The notes below the pieces were generated by a model that saw only the letters and a list, made by a program, of their open reading frames with translations, was not told the DNA's origin and did no database searches. This document shows positions 1-8,804 of a stretch of 64,000 nucleotides of DNA, in pieces. Position 1 is the first letter of the stretch. Every line of letters begins with the position of its first letter. The stretch spans positions 124,001-188,000 of the forward strand of contig NZ_JACJSP010000005.1 in the NCBI RefSeq assembly GCF_014698235.1, written 5' to 3'. The translations under genes were made by a program, and so were the position numbers. The DNA comes from Limnothrix sp. FACHB-406. Lineage in GTDB: Bacteria > Cyanobacteriota > Cyanobacteriia > CACIAM-69d.

Positions 1-1
1 T

Positions 2-610
2 CACCACAACCGCTGGGTCGATCGCGCCTTGCAGGTGATTAGCTACTTGGGGCAAGGCTTCCCCAGCTTTATCACGGCCCTGCTGTTGCTGTTTGTGGCC
101 CAAAATCTCTCGCCCCTGTTGCCCGTGGGGGGCATGACCAGCCTGAATTTCAGTGAACTGTCCCCAATCGAGCAACTCTTAGACATTGGTTGGCATTCCA
201 TCTTGCCCACCATTGCCCTCAGCATCACTGGCTTTGCCGGTTTGCAGCGGTTGATGCGCGGTCAGCTCCTGGATGTGTTGCGCCAAGACTATATCCGCAC
301 TGCCCGGGCCAAGGGATTGCCCGAAGACCGCGTGATCTATGTCCATGCGCTGCGCAATGCGGTGAACCCGTTGATTACGCTCTTGGGCTTTGAATTTTCC
401 AGCCTGCTGGGCGGTGCGTTCATCACGGAATATTTCTTCAACTGGCCGGGCTTGGGTCGGCTGATTTTGCAGGCGGTTCAAGTCCAAGACTTGTACTTAA
501 CGATGGCGAGTTTGATGATGGGTGCAGTGATGTTGATTTTGGGAAATTTGTTGGCGGATTTGTTGCTGAAATTTGTGGATCCACGGATCAATTTGCAATC
601 CATGCAATAG
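2..610 (+). CDS. Peptide/nickel ABC transporter permease, DppB type (5' end outside window)
   Basis: This is the C-terminal part of an inner-membrane permease of the dipeptide/oligopeptide/nickel importer family; the reading frame is open to the window's left edge. Several hydrophobic segments are visible, and the EAA loop that contacts the ATPase reads YIRTARAKGLPEDRV, followed by HALRNAVNPLIT, which is diagnostic of DppB/OppB-type subunits. The protein ends with the family-typical FVDPRINLQ. Neither the binding protein nor the ATPase follows it here; a fused DppD-DppF ATPase lies at 56.6-58.5 kb and could be its partner (inference). Substrate cannot be told from the sequence. Confidence 0.9.
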   Translation, partial: HHNRWVDRALQVISYLGQGFPSFITALLLLFVAQNLSPLLPVGGMTSLNFSELSPIEQLLDIGWHSILPTIALSITGFAGLQRLMRGQLLDVLRQDYIRTARAKGLPEDRVIYVHALRNAVNPLITLLGFEFSSLLGGAFITEYFFNWPGLGRLILQAVQVQDLYLTMASLMMGAVMLILGNLLADLLLKFVDPRINLQSMQ

Positions 611-648
611 GTTGGCAAACCATTGCCCAAAGCACGAATTGATTGCAG

Positions 649-1638
649 CTAGCTAAAAGCAAAATCAATGGCGGTGGTCTCCGGCCCGCCAGACCAAGGC
701 CGATCGCCCAATCGGGATTTCGACTCAATCTGTTTGGGCTTGGCGGTTATTAAGGATTGGGGGGTTGGGCTTTCGAGGGGGCGAAAAAACTGCTGCTGAG
801 AAAATTGCTGCTGAAAGAATTGAGAAATGGCCGTTGCCACCGCCGGCCCCTCCACATCCAAGGGCAACACATGGCCCGATCGATCAAACCATTGCAACTC
901 CACCGGGCCCGCCACCCGATCGCGCACCCACTCCGCCGCCTGGTAGGCAATGGTGCGATCGGCGTGGGAATGGGCCACAAACACCGGACAGGTGATCCGC
1001 TCCAGTCCCGCCTTGGCCCGTCGCGACAAGCGCCAGAGCACCCGCCCCGCCCGCGCATTTTCAAACTCATAGCAGGGGGCATAGAACCGGCGATTCAGAC
1101 GCTTGGGAATTGAAAAATTGAGCCAGCCCAAATATCGCGCCAAGACGGCTCCTCGGAAGGGCAGTTGCAGCGCCGGAGCCGTTACCGCACAGGCATCGAG
1201 CAAACCTTCCGCCGCCAGAATCAGGGCGATCGCGCCACCCATGGAATCACCGTACATGGCCACAAAGTCATATTGCTCCCGGGCCCGGCGCACTTCGTCT
1301 CGGGCCGCCGCCAACAGTCGATCGGGCGTGATTTTTGCAATTTCCCGTTCCTGAACGGGGCGATCGCGCCAGCCATGGCCCGGCAGCAAAGGCGCAACCA
1401 CATCCAACCCCTGCTGCGCGATCGCCCGGGCCACAGGCCCCACCCCGTAGGGCATGGCAGTGAACCCATGGAGACAAATCACCACCCCGCGCGATCGGCC
1501 CTTGGTCGTTTCCTTGGCCGTGGTTAACGCAGCCGTTAGCTGAAAAGGAACCGCATCCGGGTGCAATTGAGCGCGTTCTTGGGCCGACAGGGCCTCGAAA
1601 CCGGAGAGGTAAGGACGGGCAGACAGGGGGGTGGCCAT
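649..1638 (-). CDS. Alpha/beta hydrolase, lysophospholipase/carboxylesterase-like
   Basis: This is a serine hydrolase of the alpha/beta fold. The oxyanion region CLHGFTAMPYG comes first, then the nucleophile elbow YGDSMGG with the catalytic Ser, the Asp in HSHADRTI and the His in GHVLPLD, all in the expected order. The overall pattern resembles monoacylglycerol lipases and carboxylesterases; the true substrate is unknown. A start at GTG 1647 is possible, but ATG 1638 (MATPLSARPY) is preferred because it is the first ATG; no clear ribosome site decides. About 45 residues after the catalytic His are polar and poorly structured. No functional neighbour is evident. Confidence 0.8.
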   Translation of the reverse strand: MATPLSARPYLSGFEALSAQERAQLHPDAVPFQLTAALTTAKETTKGRSRGVVICLHGFTAMPYGVGPVARAIAQQGLDVVAPLLPGHGWRDRPVQEREIAKITPDRLLAAARDEVRRAREQYDFVAMYGDSMGGAIALILAAEGLLDACAVTAPALQLPFRGAVLARYLGWLNFSIPKRLNRRFYAPCYEFENARAGRVLWRLSRRAKAGLERITCPVFVAHSHADRTIAYQAAEWVRDRVAGPVELQWFDRSGHVLPLDVEGPAVATAISQFFQQQFSQQQFFRPLESPTPQSLITAKPKQIESKSRLGDRPWSGGPETTAIDFAFS

Positions 1639-2111
1639 GGCAGTCACGGGCGATCAACAGCGGTTGAAAAACAGAGGTCAGCCATTGCACCAGCGGCGGG
1701 CAAGCCACCTTCAGCAAATTCACTGACTCTGGGTTCAACCTATCCTGTCCCTGCTCCCCGGCTCAAACCCCCACCAACCGCTTTCTGAAGCGCCCCGATC
1801 GCCCTCAACCAATCTCCCCCGCGCGATCGGGCAAATCACCCAGAATTCCTTTATTCACGGGCCATGGGACGGCGAGCGGCTAGCCCCCGCAGGCAAATAC
1901 TCAAGGACAGTTTGGGAAATGGCACAGCTTCCTAGGATTGGGATCAGCCCAATTTTTCCAGTCCGATTATTGCCGCCTGCTACAAAAAACCGTTGCAAAC
2001 CCGGTTGTTTGGCTGCCTTGGAGTCCACTGCCCATGGCTTTGGTTGCAACCCGTGAATATTAGTGGTGTTTCGTGAAAATCATCAAATATCGTTGCGAGA
2101 TTGGGCAATTA

Positions 2112-2155
2112 GTGACTTTCTATACAGTTTCTAGGGGTTGGTCGCGCAATATGGT
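2112..2155 (+). promoter_or_regulatory. Candidate NtcA-activated promoter of the ammonium transporter
   Basis: GTG-N8-TAC at 2112-2125 is one base off the NtcA consensus GTA-N8-TAC. A -10 element TATGGT (TAN3T) follows at 2150-2155, 24 nt after the box. A start near 2161 would put the centre of the box close to -41.5, the spacing expected of class II NtcA promoters. The downstream gene is an Amt ammonium transporter, a common NtcA target in cyanobacteria. The match is seen in sequence; regulation is inferred. Confidence 0.6.
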
Positions 2156-2186
2156 TTGAACCTTAAATAACTTCCCATCCAAAAAA

Positions 2187-2216
2187 CGGATTCGAGGCCA
2201 TTTTTTCTCGAATCCG
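2187..2216 (+). promoter_or_regulatory. Perfect 10-bp hairpin in the ammonium-transporter leader
   Basis: CGGATTCGAG at 2187-2196 and CTCGAATCCG at 2207-2216 form a perfect 10-bp inverted repeat around a 10-nt loop containing six T. It lies between the predicted transcription start near 2161 and the coding region. It could be an mRNA-stability or attenuation element, or a protein-binding palindrome. No poly-U run follows the right arm, so it is not a plain terminator. Confidence 0.5.
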
Positions 2217-2296
2217 CAGCTCCGTTTATGGGTTTGTTGTGCATAAGGCGACGGCAACGAACAATAACGAACAATTCTGAATACCTTGCTATACCT

Positions 2297-3784
2297 ATGG
2301 CTGACTTGTACTCACCTCGATCGGACGCAGACAAATCCCCCCATTCCCACGCCTGGTTAGCCAAGATTGGACGGCTTTCGCCCCCGCCGCGCCCCCATGT
2401 GCAACGGGCAAGGCTGAAGTTGTTGGTGGCCTTTGGAATTCCTGTGTTGATGTCGATCGGGGCTGGCTTGTTGGTGGGCTGGTTTGCCGACCCGGCCGCG
2501 GCCCAAGGAGCCGCCGAAGCACCCAAAATCGACACGGGCGACACGGCTTGGATGCTGGTTTCCACGGCCTTGGTGCTGTTGATGACTCCGGGGCTAGCGT
2601 TTTTCTATGGGGGCTTGGTGCGATCGCGCAATGTGCTCAACACCATGATGATGAGCCTGATTGCGATGGCCGTGGTGGGCGTGACCTGGGTATTGTGGGG
2701 ATATAGCCTGAGTTTTGCACCCACGGTGATTAACCCCGGCGGGACACCTGCCTTTGAAGCCAATGCTTTGATTGGCAGCTTGAAATGGTTTGGCTTCCAA
2801 GGAGTGGGTCTCGATCCGGATCCGGTGGGCTACGGGGCAACGATTCCTCACCAGGTGTTTGCCCTCTATCAAATGATGTTCGCCATCATTACGGTGGCGC
2901 TGGTCTCTGGTTCGATCGCGGAGCGCTTGAGCTTCAAGGCCTATTTCTGGTTTGTGGTGTTGTGGTCAACGTTAATCTATTGCCCTTTGGCGCACTGGGT
3001 TTGGGGCAAAGGTTGGCTGGGCAACATGGGGGCCCTGGACTTCGCTGGGGGAACGGTGGTTCACATCAGCTCCGGTGTTTCCGCTCTGGTGGCGGCTTGG
3101 ATGCTGGGCCCGCGTAAGGATTGGCAAGTTAAGGCGATCGTGCCCCATAATGTGCCTTTTGTGCTGTTGGGAACAGGGTTGCTGTGGTTTGGTTGGTTTG
3201 GGTTTAATGCCGGCAGCGCCATTGCTGCTAACGGTCTCGCGGCGACGGCATTCACGGCCACCATGGTTTCCACGGCGGCGGCGGGGTTGACCTGGACGGT
3301 GGTGGAGTGGCTGTTGGGTCGCAAGCCAACGGCGATCGGGATTGCCAGTGGCTTTGTGGCAGGTTTGGTGGGTATTACGCCGGCTGCGGGTTTTGTTGAT
3401 CCCCTGTCTGCCATGGCGATCGGGGTGATTACGGCCCTGTGCTGTTTAGGAGCCGTCACCCTGAAGGTGCGGCTGGGATTTGATGATGCTTTGGACACCT
3501 TCCCGGTGCATGGTGTGGGTGGCACGGTTGGAGCAATTCTGACGGGGGTGCTTGCCTCAAAGTCCGTGAACTCAGCCATTGACAGCGGGCTGCTGTATGG
3601 CGGAACGAAAACCTTCACGGCTGGCGTGGTGGGAGTGCTGGCGGCCTATGCCACGGCTGCGATCGGGACATTTTTGATTCTGAAGGGCCTGTCTTTGGTG
3701 ATGGATTTGCGGGTGTCTCCAGAGGTGGAAGATCAGGGCTTGGATGTCCCTGAGCATGGCGAAGATGCCTACGGAGAGCCATAG
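2297..3784 (+). CDS. amt: Ammonium transporter, Amt family
   Basis: This is an ammonium channel of the Amt/MEP/Rh family in the cytoplasmic membrane. After a polar N-terminus and a hydrophobic signal-like segment ending near ADPAAAQG, the mature part starts with DTAWMLVSTALVLLMTPGLA, the family's first transmembrane helix. The pore histidines are expected in VVHISSGVSALVA and in FPVHGVGGTVG, both present. About 11 further helices fit the family. A longer frame opens at 2228, but ATG 2297 (MADLYSPRS) avoids the leader; a shorter form from ATG 2450 (MSIGAGLL) would begin at the signal segment. The NtcA-like promoter upstream suggests induction under nitrogen limitation. No glnB/glnK gene is adjacent. 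Confidence 0.95.
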   Translation: MADLYSPRSDADKSPHSHAWLAKIGRLSPPPRPHVQRARLKLLVAFGIPVLMSIGAGLLVGWFADPAAAQGAAEAPKIDTGDTAWMLVSTALVLLMTPGLAFFYGGLVRSRNVLNTMMMSLIAMAVVGVTWVLWGYSLSFAPTVINPGGTPAFEANALIGSLKWFGFQGVGLDPDPVGYGATIPHQVFALYQMMFAIITVALVSGSIAERLSFKAYFWFVVLWSTLIYCPLAHWVWGKGWLGNMGALDFAGGTVVHISSGVSALVAAWMLGPRKDWQVKAIVPHNVPFVLLGTGLLWFGWFGFNAGSAIAANGLAATAFTATMVSTAAAGLTWTVVEWLLGRKPTAIGIASGFVAGLVGITPAAGFVDPLSAMAIGVITALCCLGAVTLKVRLGFDDALDTFPVHGVGGTVGAILTGVLASKSVNSAIDSGLLYGGTKTFTAGVVGVLAAYATAAIGTFLILKGLSLVMDLRVSPEVEDQGLDVPEHGEDAYGEP

Positions 3785-3867
3785 GACGAGTGTTGAGCCA
3801 GTTCGACTGACATCCATTACCAATGGGCGATCGATCAGCATCGATCAGCGCAGAATCGATCAGCGCA

Positions 3868-3910
3868 GACAAGGGGCTTCAGCCCCTTGCCCCCGCGACG
3901 AGCTAGTAAT
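3868..3910. repeat. Dispersed palindromic repeat, copy A
   Basis: The core CAAGGGGCTTCAGCCCCTTG (3870-3889) is followed by CCCCCGCGACGAG. The same core occurs at 14396-14415 and 46054-46073, each between genes. Here it lies between the converging amt and penicillin-binding-protein genes and might act as a terminator, but it has no T-run. Just upstream, ATCGATCAGC occurs three times in slightly varied form (3838-3865). Confidence 0.7.
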
Positions 3911-3967
3911 GGGTGGAGGCTTCAAACCCCTTGGCAGATCCCCTCTCAAGTCTTGAGGTTCATTCAG

Positions 3968-6229
3968 TTATGGCAGCAGACGGCTGACGAAATTGCCCCA
4001 GACCGCTGCCGCTTGGCCGCTGTTGCCATCGGTGGGTTTGCGGGTGTCGTTGCCCAACCAAACCCCAGCCGTTAGGTTGCGGCCAGGCACATAGCCAATA
4101 AACCAAAGGTCGGCACTGTCATCCGTTGTGCCGGTTTTGCCCACGGCTCCGGGCACATTGGCGGCCGATCGCCCCGTTCCTTGCACCACAACCCCCCGCA
4201 GCAGATCCGTCATGGTCTGGGCCACTTGGGGCGAGAGCACCGGTTGGTTAGCACCGGGCTGATCTGCCTGGGCATCGTACATGACGCGGCAGGTTTGCAG
4301 GTTTTGCGGGTCGGTGCAATCGCTGGTGTCCAGAACGCGAGTGATCGCCTTAGCGTGGTTAAAACGGCCATTGTTGGCCACGGCCGCAAAGGCTCCGGTC
4401 ATTTGCAGCAAGGTGGCTTCGCTTTCCCCCAGCACGAGGCCGGGAGTTTTGCGCAGGGGGCTGGTGACTCCCAAGCGCTGGGCCAAGCCAATCACCTCAT
4501 CCAGCCCCACCGCTTCGGCCACCCGCAGGGCGATCGGGTTTTCGGACAGGGCCACGCCGCTGACCATGTTCAGGGAACCACTGCCCGATCGACAGCCTCG
4601 AAACCGTTGCCCCATCCAATTCACGGGGGCGCAACTGTAGGCGGTGTTGGGGCTGATGCCTTTTTCCAGGGCGGCCGCATAGGCAAATAGCTTGAAGGTG
4701 GAGCCGGGCTGGCGCAGGCCGTTGGCGGCGCGGTTAAATTGGCTGTCTTCAAAGCTGCGGCCGCCACTCATGGCCAGAATGGCCCCATCGGTGGGGTCGA
4801 TCGCCACGATCGCCCCTTGACTGACTCCGGCCCGGCCGCCCTGGGCATCAATGAACTGTTGCAGGGCCCGATCAGCTTCGGTCTGGGCTGCTAAGTTCAA
4901 GCGGGTTTCAATTAAGAAATTGCCTTCGCGGGCCACGCCGGAACCAAAAAGCTGCTCCAATTCCTCAAAAACGTAGTTGAAGAAGTAGGGCGCACGGGTC
5001 GATCGCAAAATTTCCCGTGCTCGGGGACTCACCTCCACGCGCGATCGCCGGGCCCGCTTGAACTCCTCCAGGGTGACAGCGCCCTGATCCAACATCCGCT
5101 GCAAGACCAGATCTCGCCGTTGCACCGCTGTTTTGTAATTGCGGGCCGGGTTCCAGCGATTGGGGGCCGGCAAAATGCCCACCAGCATCGCCGCTTCGCC
5201 CAGGTCTAGATCCCGTGCGGATTTTTCAAAATAAAATCGAGCGGCATCCTCAAAGCCGGCCAAGTTGCCACCCAAGAACACTTGGTTCATGTAGGCCAGC
5301 AGCAACCGATCTTTGCCATAGAAACTTTCCAGCTTCAGGGCCACAATCGCCTCTTTGATTTTGCGACCGGCGGAATTGTCTGACCCCACATAATCCCGGT
5401 AAAGGGTGCGGGCCAGTTGCTGGGAAAGGGTGCTGGCTCCCTGTTGCAATTCCCCTTCCCGCGCGTTCACCACCAAGGCCCGCAAAATCCCGATCGGGTC
5501 AACGCCAAAGTGCCAGTAGTAGCGTGCATCCTCCGAAGCCAGCAATGCTTTTTTGAGGTAGGGCGAAAATTCTCCCAGGTTCTTGGCTTCCTGGTGGGCC
5601 CGCCGCTCGATCGCCTGGAGCGGTTGCCCATCCCCCGCCACCACAATCACCGGGCCGCGCTGGGCCTGGGGCAGGGGCAAAATCTGAATGTCCTGCCATT
5701 GCCAAATCACCGCCAAACTCACCAGCCCGATCGCCCCGGCTAACCCCGACAGGCCATAGCGCAGGACTTGCACCAAGGGCGTTGGCGGATCCACATATTG
5801 CAGCCGCACCGAGTCCGCCAACTCCGGCGGCCCCAACACGACCATTTCCCGGTGGCGCAAAATTTGCCCATTGATCCGTTTCTTGCCGCTGAATGTGCCG
5901 TTGGTGGAATCGCGGTCTTCAATGGCAAAGGTGCTGCCCAAAAAACTGGGAACCCGCCGCAAGCCCGCGTGGGTGGTGCTGACCACGGGGCTGTTGAGGG
6001 GGATGTCGTTGGCCTTGCTCGATCGCCCCAAAAGGTAATAGTCCCCCAACAGGGGATAGTCTCGGGGTGCGCTGCCCGCCTCATAGATCACGATGCGGGG
6101 CGGGTTGGCATTAGCCGCCAATTTCAGCCGGGCCAATTGCACCCGCGAAAGCTGGGTCACCGTTTGGCGCAGGCGGCCCAGGATGGTTTTGGCGGGTTGA
6201 GGCGGAGGCGGCGTAGGATTTGGGCCCAT
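3968..6229 (-). CDS. Class A penicillin-binding protein (PBP1A type) with N-terminal FHA domain
   Basis: This bifunctional peptidoglycan synthase has 753 residues. Residues ~50-145 form an FHA phosphothreonine-binding domain (LGRSSKANDI, then DRDSTNGTFSG and INGQ). A membrane anchor lies at ~158-178. The GT51 glycosyltransferase follows, with catalytic Glu in SEDARYY (Glu233) and GASTLSQQLAR (~264-274). The transpeptidase has SxxK (Ser510-Lys513), SEN (562-564) and KTG (698-700), so both activities look intact. The FHA domain would sit in the cytoplasm, suggesting control by Ser/Thr kinases (inference); FHA-fused PBPs are known from cyanobacteria. The ATG start at 6229 fits. It is transcribed alone. 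Confidence 0.95.
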   Translation of the reverse strand: MGPNPTPPPPQPAKTILGRLRQTVTQLSRVQLARLKLAANANPPRIVIYEAGSAPRDYPLLGDYYLLGRSSKANDIPLNSPVVSTTHAGLRRVPSFLGSTFAIEDRDSTNGTFSGKKRINGQILRHREMVVLGPPELADSVRLQYVDPPTPLVQVLRYGLSGLAGAIGLVSLAVIWQWQDIQILPLPQAQRGPVIVVAGDGQPLQAIERRAHQEAKNLGEFSPYLKKALLASEDARYYWHFGVDPIGILRALVVNAREGELQQGASTLSQQLARTLYRDYVGSDNSAGRKIKEAIVALKLESFYGKDRLLLAYMNQVFLGGNLAGFEDAARFYFEKSARDLDLGEAAMLVGILPAPNRWNPARNYKTAVQRRDLVLQRMLDQGAVTLEEFKRARRSRVEVSPRAREILRSTRAPYFFNYVFEELEQLFGSGVAREGNFLIETRLNLAAQTEADRALQQFIDAQGGRAGVSQGAIVAIDPTDGAILAMSGGRSFEDSQFNRAANGLRQPGSTFKLFAYAAALEKGISPNTAYSCAPVNWMGQRFRGCRSGSGSLNMVSGVALSENPIALRVAEAVGLDEVIGLAQRLGVTSPLRKTPGLVLGESEATLLQMTGAFAAVANNGRFNHAKAITRVLDTSDCTDPQNLQTCRVMYDAQADQPGANQPVLSPQVAQTMTDLLRGVVVQGTGRSAANVPGAVGKTGTTDDSADLWFIGYVPGRNLTAGVWLGNDTRKPTDGNSGQAAAVWGNFVSRLLP

Positions 6230-6652
6230 AGGGCGATCGGGATCAAAACGACAGAATGGCCATCATTATTTCAACACGATCCTAGGAAAGCGCGTAGCGA
6301 TCGCCGGCCACTGTTCACCCATCCTCGGGTCGATCGAGATCATTCCCAGCACCAACGTCCTAACACCCGATCCCAAACGCCAGATCCCAAACGCCAGATC
6401 CCAAACATTTCGGAAACTCTCAAAAACTTCCAGAGTTTTCAGAACATTCGGAATTTTCAGCTTTTCGAGAAATTCAAGGTTTTTTAGAGTTGCCGAAATC
6501 TTGTCAAGAGAACTTGAGAAACGCAAGGATTTGAAACGAATTCGAGAAAAATTGTTGAGAAACATCGACAACTATGGACGCTCCGATTTAGCCCCCCTTA
6601 GGCTGGGGAGATAGTGTTCAATCTGGCAATCCGCAGGCCATCGAATCGAACC
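6230..6652. other. Intergenic region between divergent pbp and small membrane gene
   Basis: There is no convincing gene. It contains a 14-bp tandem array (6369-6410), then an AT-richer stretch (6411-6560) with loose inverted repeats, such as GAAACTCT near 6413 and AGAGTTTTC near 6433. Promoters for the two diverging genes should lie here but I could not assign them. Confidence 0.5.
6369..6410. repeat. 14-bp tandem repeat, three units
   Basis: Units GATCCCAAACGCCA (6369-6382), GATCCCAAACGCCA (6383-6396) and GATCCCAAACATTT (6397-6410). Two are identical and the third diverges in its last four bases. Other 14-bp arrays with unrelated sequence occur at 14653, 41939 and 54361. Confidence 0.9.
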
Positions 6653-6955
6653 ATGAACCCACAACGCTATCAGTTTCGCTGCACCCTGACCTTTGGGGAC
6701 ATCTACGGCCAAATCATGGCTTGGTTGATCGTGATTTTCCTGAGCCTGGCCAGCGCGCTCGCCCTGTTGGGAGCCAGCAAGCCCCTGTATGCCCTGTCCA
6801 TGGTTGGGTTGATTTTGGTGCTATCCTTGCCTTTCCTGTTGTTCGCCTTTGTCACCACCCTGCTGAACCACATTGAATTTGTGGCGGTGGACGCGGCGGC
6901 GGACTTGGCCACTGGTGGCGGCTACGAACCCACCCAACCGGCCCAGGCTCTTTAG
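6653..6955 (+). CDS. Small membrane protein, unknown function
   Basis: The 100-residue product has two strongly hydrophobic segments, about residues 20-43 and 48-70, between a short basic N-terminus (MNPQRYQFRC) and an acidic, Ala-rich tail. ATG 6653 is chosen over an upstream GTG at 6614, which would add 13 unremarkable residues. The gene lies 20 bp upstream of sdhA in the same direction, so co-transcription is likely. I do not recognise the family. A role as a membrane partner of succinate dehydrogenase is only a guess from position: it lacks the heme-binding histidine pattern of SdhC/SdhD. Confidence 0.65.
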   Translation: MNPQRYQFRCTLTFGDIYGQIMAWLIVIFLSLASALALLGASKPLYALSMVGLILVLSLPFLLFAFVTTLLNHIEFVAVDAAADLATGGGYEPTQPAQAL

Positions 6956-6975
6956 GACAATTTGGGGGCCTGCCC

Positions 6976-8724
6976 ATGAATGAGCCGCTAAACGAGTTAA
7001 TTCACGATGTTCTGATCGTGGGGGGCGGGCTGGCCGGCTGTCGGGCAGCCCTGGAAATTGCCCGCCAAAATCCCAAACTCAGCATCGGATTGGTGGCCAA
7101 AACCCACCCGATTCGATCGCACTCGGTGGCCGCCCAAGGGGGAATGGCCGCCGTGTTGAACAACGTGGATCCCGAAGACACCTGGCAAGCCCACGCCTTC
7201 GATACGGTAAAGGGATCCGACTACCTCGCGGATCAAGACGCGGTGGCCATCCTCACCCAAGAAGCCCCGGAAGTGGTGGTGGACTTGGAACGTTTGGGGG
7301 TGTTGTTCTCGCGCCTGGAAGATGGGCGCGTTGCCCAGCGGGCCTTCGGGGGCCATTCCCATCGGCGCACTTGCTACGCCGCCGACAAAACGGGCCATGC
7401 CATCTTGCATGAGCTGGTGATGAATCTGAAGCGAATGGGGGTCACGCTCTACGAAGAGTGGTATGTGATGCGCCTGATCGTGGAAGAGGGCGAGGCCAAG
7501 GGCCTGGTGATGTTTAATCTGCGGGATTCCCAGCCAGTGCTGGCCCGGGCCCGGGCTGTGATGTTGGCCACGGGGGGCTATGGCCGCGCTTTTAACACCA
7601 CCTCTAACGATTACGCCTCCACAGGAGACGGGCTGGCCATGGCGGCCCGGGCGGGCATTCCCCTGGAGGATATGGAGTTTGTGCAGTTTCACCCCACGGG
7701 GCTTTATCCGGTGGGGGTGTTGGTGTCGGAGGCGGTGCGGGGTGAGGGGGCTTACCTGCGCAATGCGGCGGGCGATCGATTCATGGCGGACTATGCCCCC
7801 AGCCGCATGGAGTTGGCTCCTCGGGATATCACTTCCCGGGCGATCGTCAAGGAACTGCTAGCGGGGCGAGGCATTCATCTTGATGGCAGCGCGGGCGGCC
7901 CCTTTGTGCATCTGGACTTGCGACATTTGGGCGAAGCAACGATCATGAGCCGCGTTCCCTTTTGTTGGGAAGAGGCCCATCGCCTGCTGGGGGTGAATGC
8001 GGTGGAGGAACCGATTCCGGTGCGCCCAACGATTCATTACTCCATGGGCGGCATTCCCACCGATCTGAATGGGCGGGTTCGCAGCAGTAGCATCGGGTTT
8101 GTGGAAGCTTGTTTTGCGGCGGGCGAGGCGGCCTGTGTGTCGGTGCATGGGGCCAATCGCCTGGGCAGTAATTCCCTATTGGAATGCATTGTGTTTGGCC
8201 GGCGCACGGGCCGGGCGATCGCCCAATATTTAGACAGCGGGCGCAAGTTGCCATCCTTGGACGGATCGCGCTACCTGGCGGAGGCCCGGGCCCAACTCCA
8301 GGCTCTGTTGGGGCATTCAGGGCCAGAGCGGATCGCCCAAGTGCGCCAAGATTTCCAAGACACCATGACCCAATATTGCGGGGTGTTTCGGACAGCGGAC
8401 TTGATGCAAACGGGGCTGGAAAAGCTGCGGGAAATTGCCCAGCGCATCGAAAATACGAGGCTGGACGATCGGGGAACCTGTTGGAATACGGAACTGATTG
8501 AGGCGCTGGAGCTGCGATCGCTCTTTACGGTGGGGCAAACTATTTTGACCGCTGCTGAACGTCGCCAAGAAAGTCGCGGGGCCCACTGCCGTGAGGACTA
8601 CCCCGATCGCAATGATCAGGACTATCTCAAACATACGCTGGCCTATTGGTCGCCCTCGGGCATTGACTTGCAATATATGCCGGTGACCTTAGGCCTGTTT
8701 GAACCCCAGGCTCGTCAGTATTAA
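6976..8724 (+). CDS. sdhA: Succinate dehydrogenase / fumarate reductase flavoprotein subunit
   Basis: This FAD-binding catalytic subunit oxidises succinate to fumarate and feeds electrons to plastoquinone in cyanobacterial membranes. The Rossmann dinucleotide motif VGGGLAGCRAA is at the N-terminus. The FAD-attachment region reads RSHSVAAQGGMAA, and the substrate-site motifs include FGGHSHRRTCYAADKTG, FVQFHPTGL and the C-terminal HGANRLGSNSLLE. Length (582 residues) is normal. Neither sdhB nor membrane anchors are nearby, as is common in cyanobacteria, where sdh genes are scattered. The preceding 100-residue membrane protein is only 20 bp away. Confidence 0.95.
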   Translation: MNEPLNELIHDVLIVGGGLAGCRAALEIARQNPKLSIGLVAKTHPIRSHSVAAQGGMAAVLNNVDPEDTWQAHAFDTVKGSDYLADQDAVAILTQEAPEVVVDLERLGVLFSRLEDGRVAQRAFGGHSHRRTCYAADKTGHAILHELVMNLKRMGVTLYEEWYVMRLIVEEGEAKGLVMFNLRDSQPVLARARAVMLATGGYGRAFNTTSNDYASTGDGLAMAARAGIPLEDMEFVQFHPTGLYPVGVLVSEAVRGEGAYLRNAAGDRFMADYAPSRMELAPRDITSRAIVKELLAGRGIHLDGSAGGPFVHLDLRHLGEATIMSRVPFCWEEAHRLLGVNAVEEPIPVRPTIHYSMGGIPTDLNGRVRSSSIGFVEACFAAGEAACVSVHGANRLGSNSLLECIVFGRRTGRAIAQYLDSGRKLPSLDGSRYLAEARAQLQALLGHSGPERIAQVRQDFQDTMTQYCGVFRTADLMQTGLEKLREIAQRIENTRLDDRGTCWNTELIEALELRSLFTVGQTILTAAERRQESRGAHCREDYPDRNDQDYLKHTLAYWSPSGIDLQYMPVTLGLFEPQARQY

Positions 8725-8804
8725 TCTCCCAATTCATCTCCCAAATCAACCCCTGCTGGGTTCAGTGGCCTTGAAATCATCTGGTTTTGGGTTGGAATTC
8801 GCCC

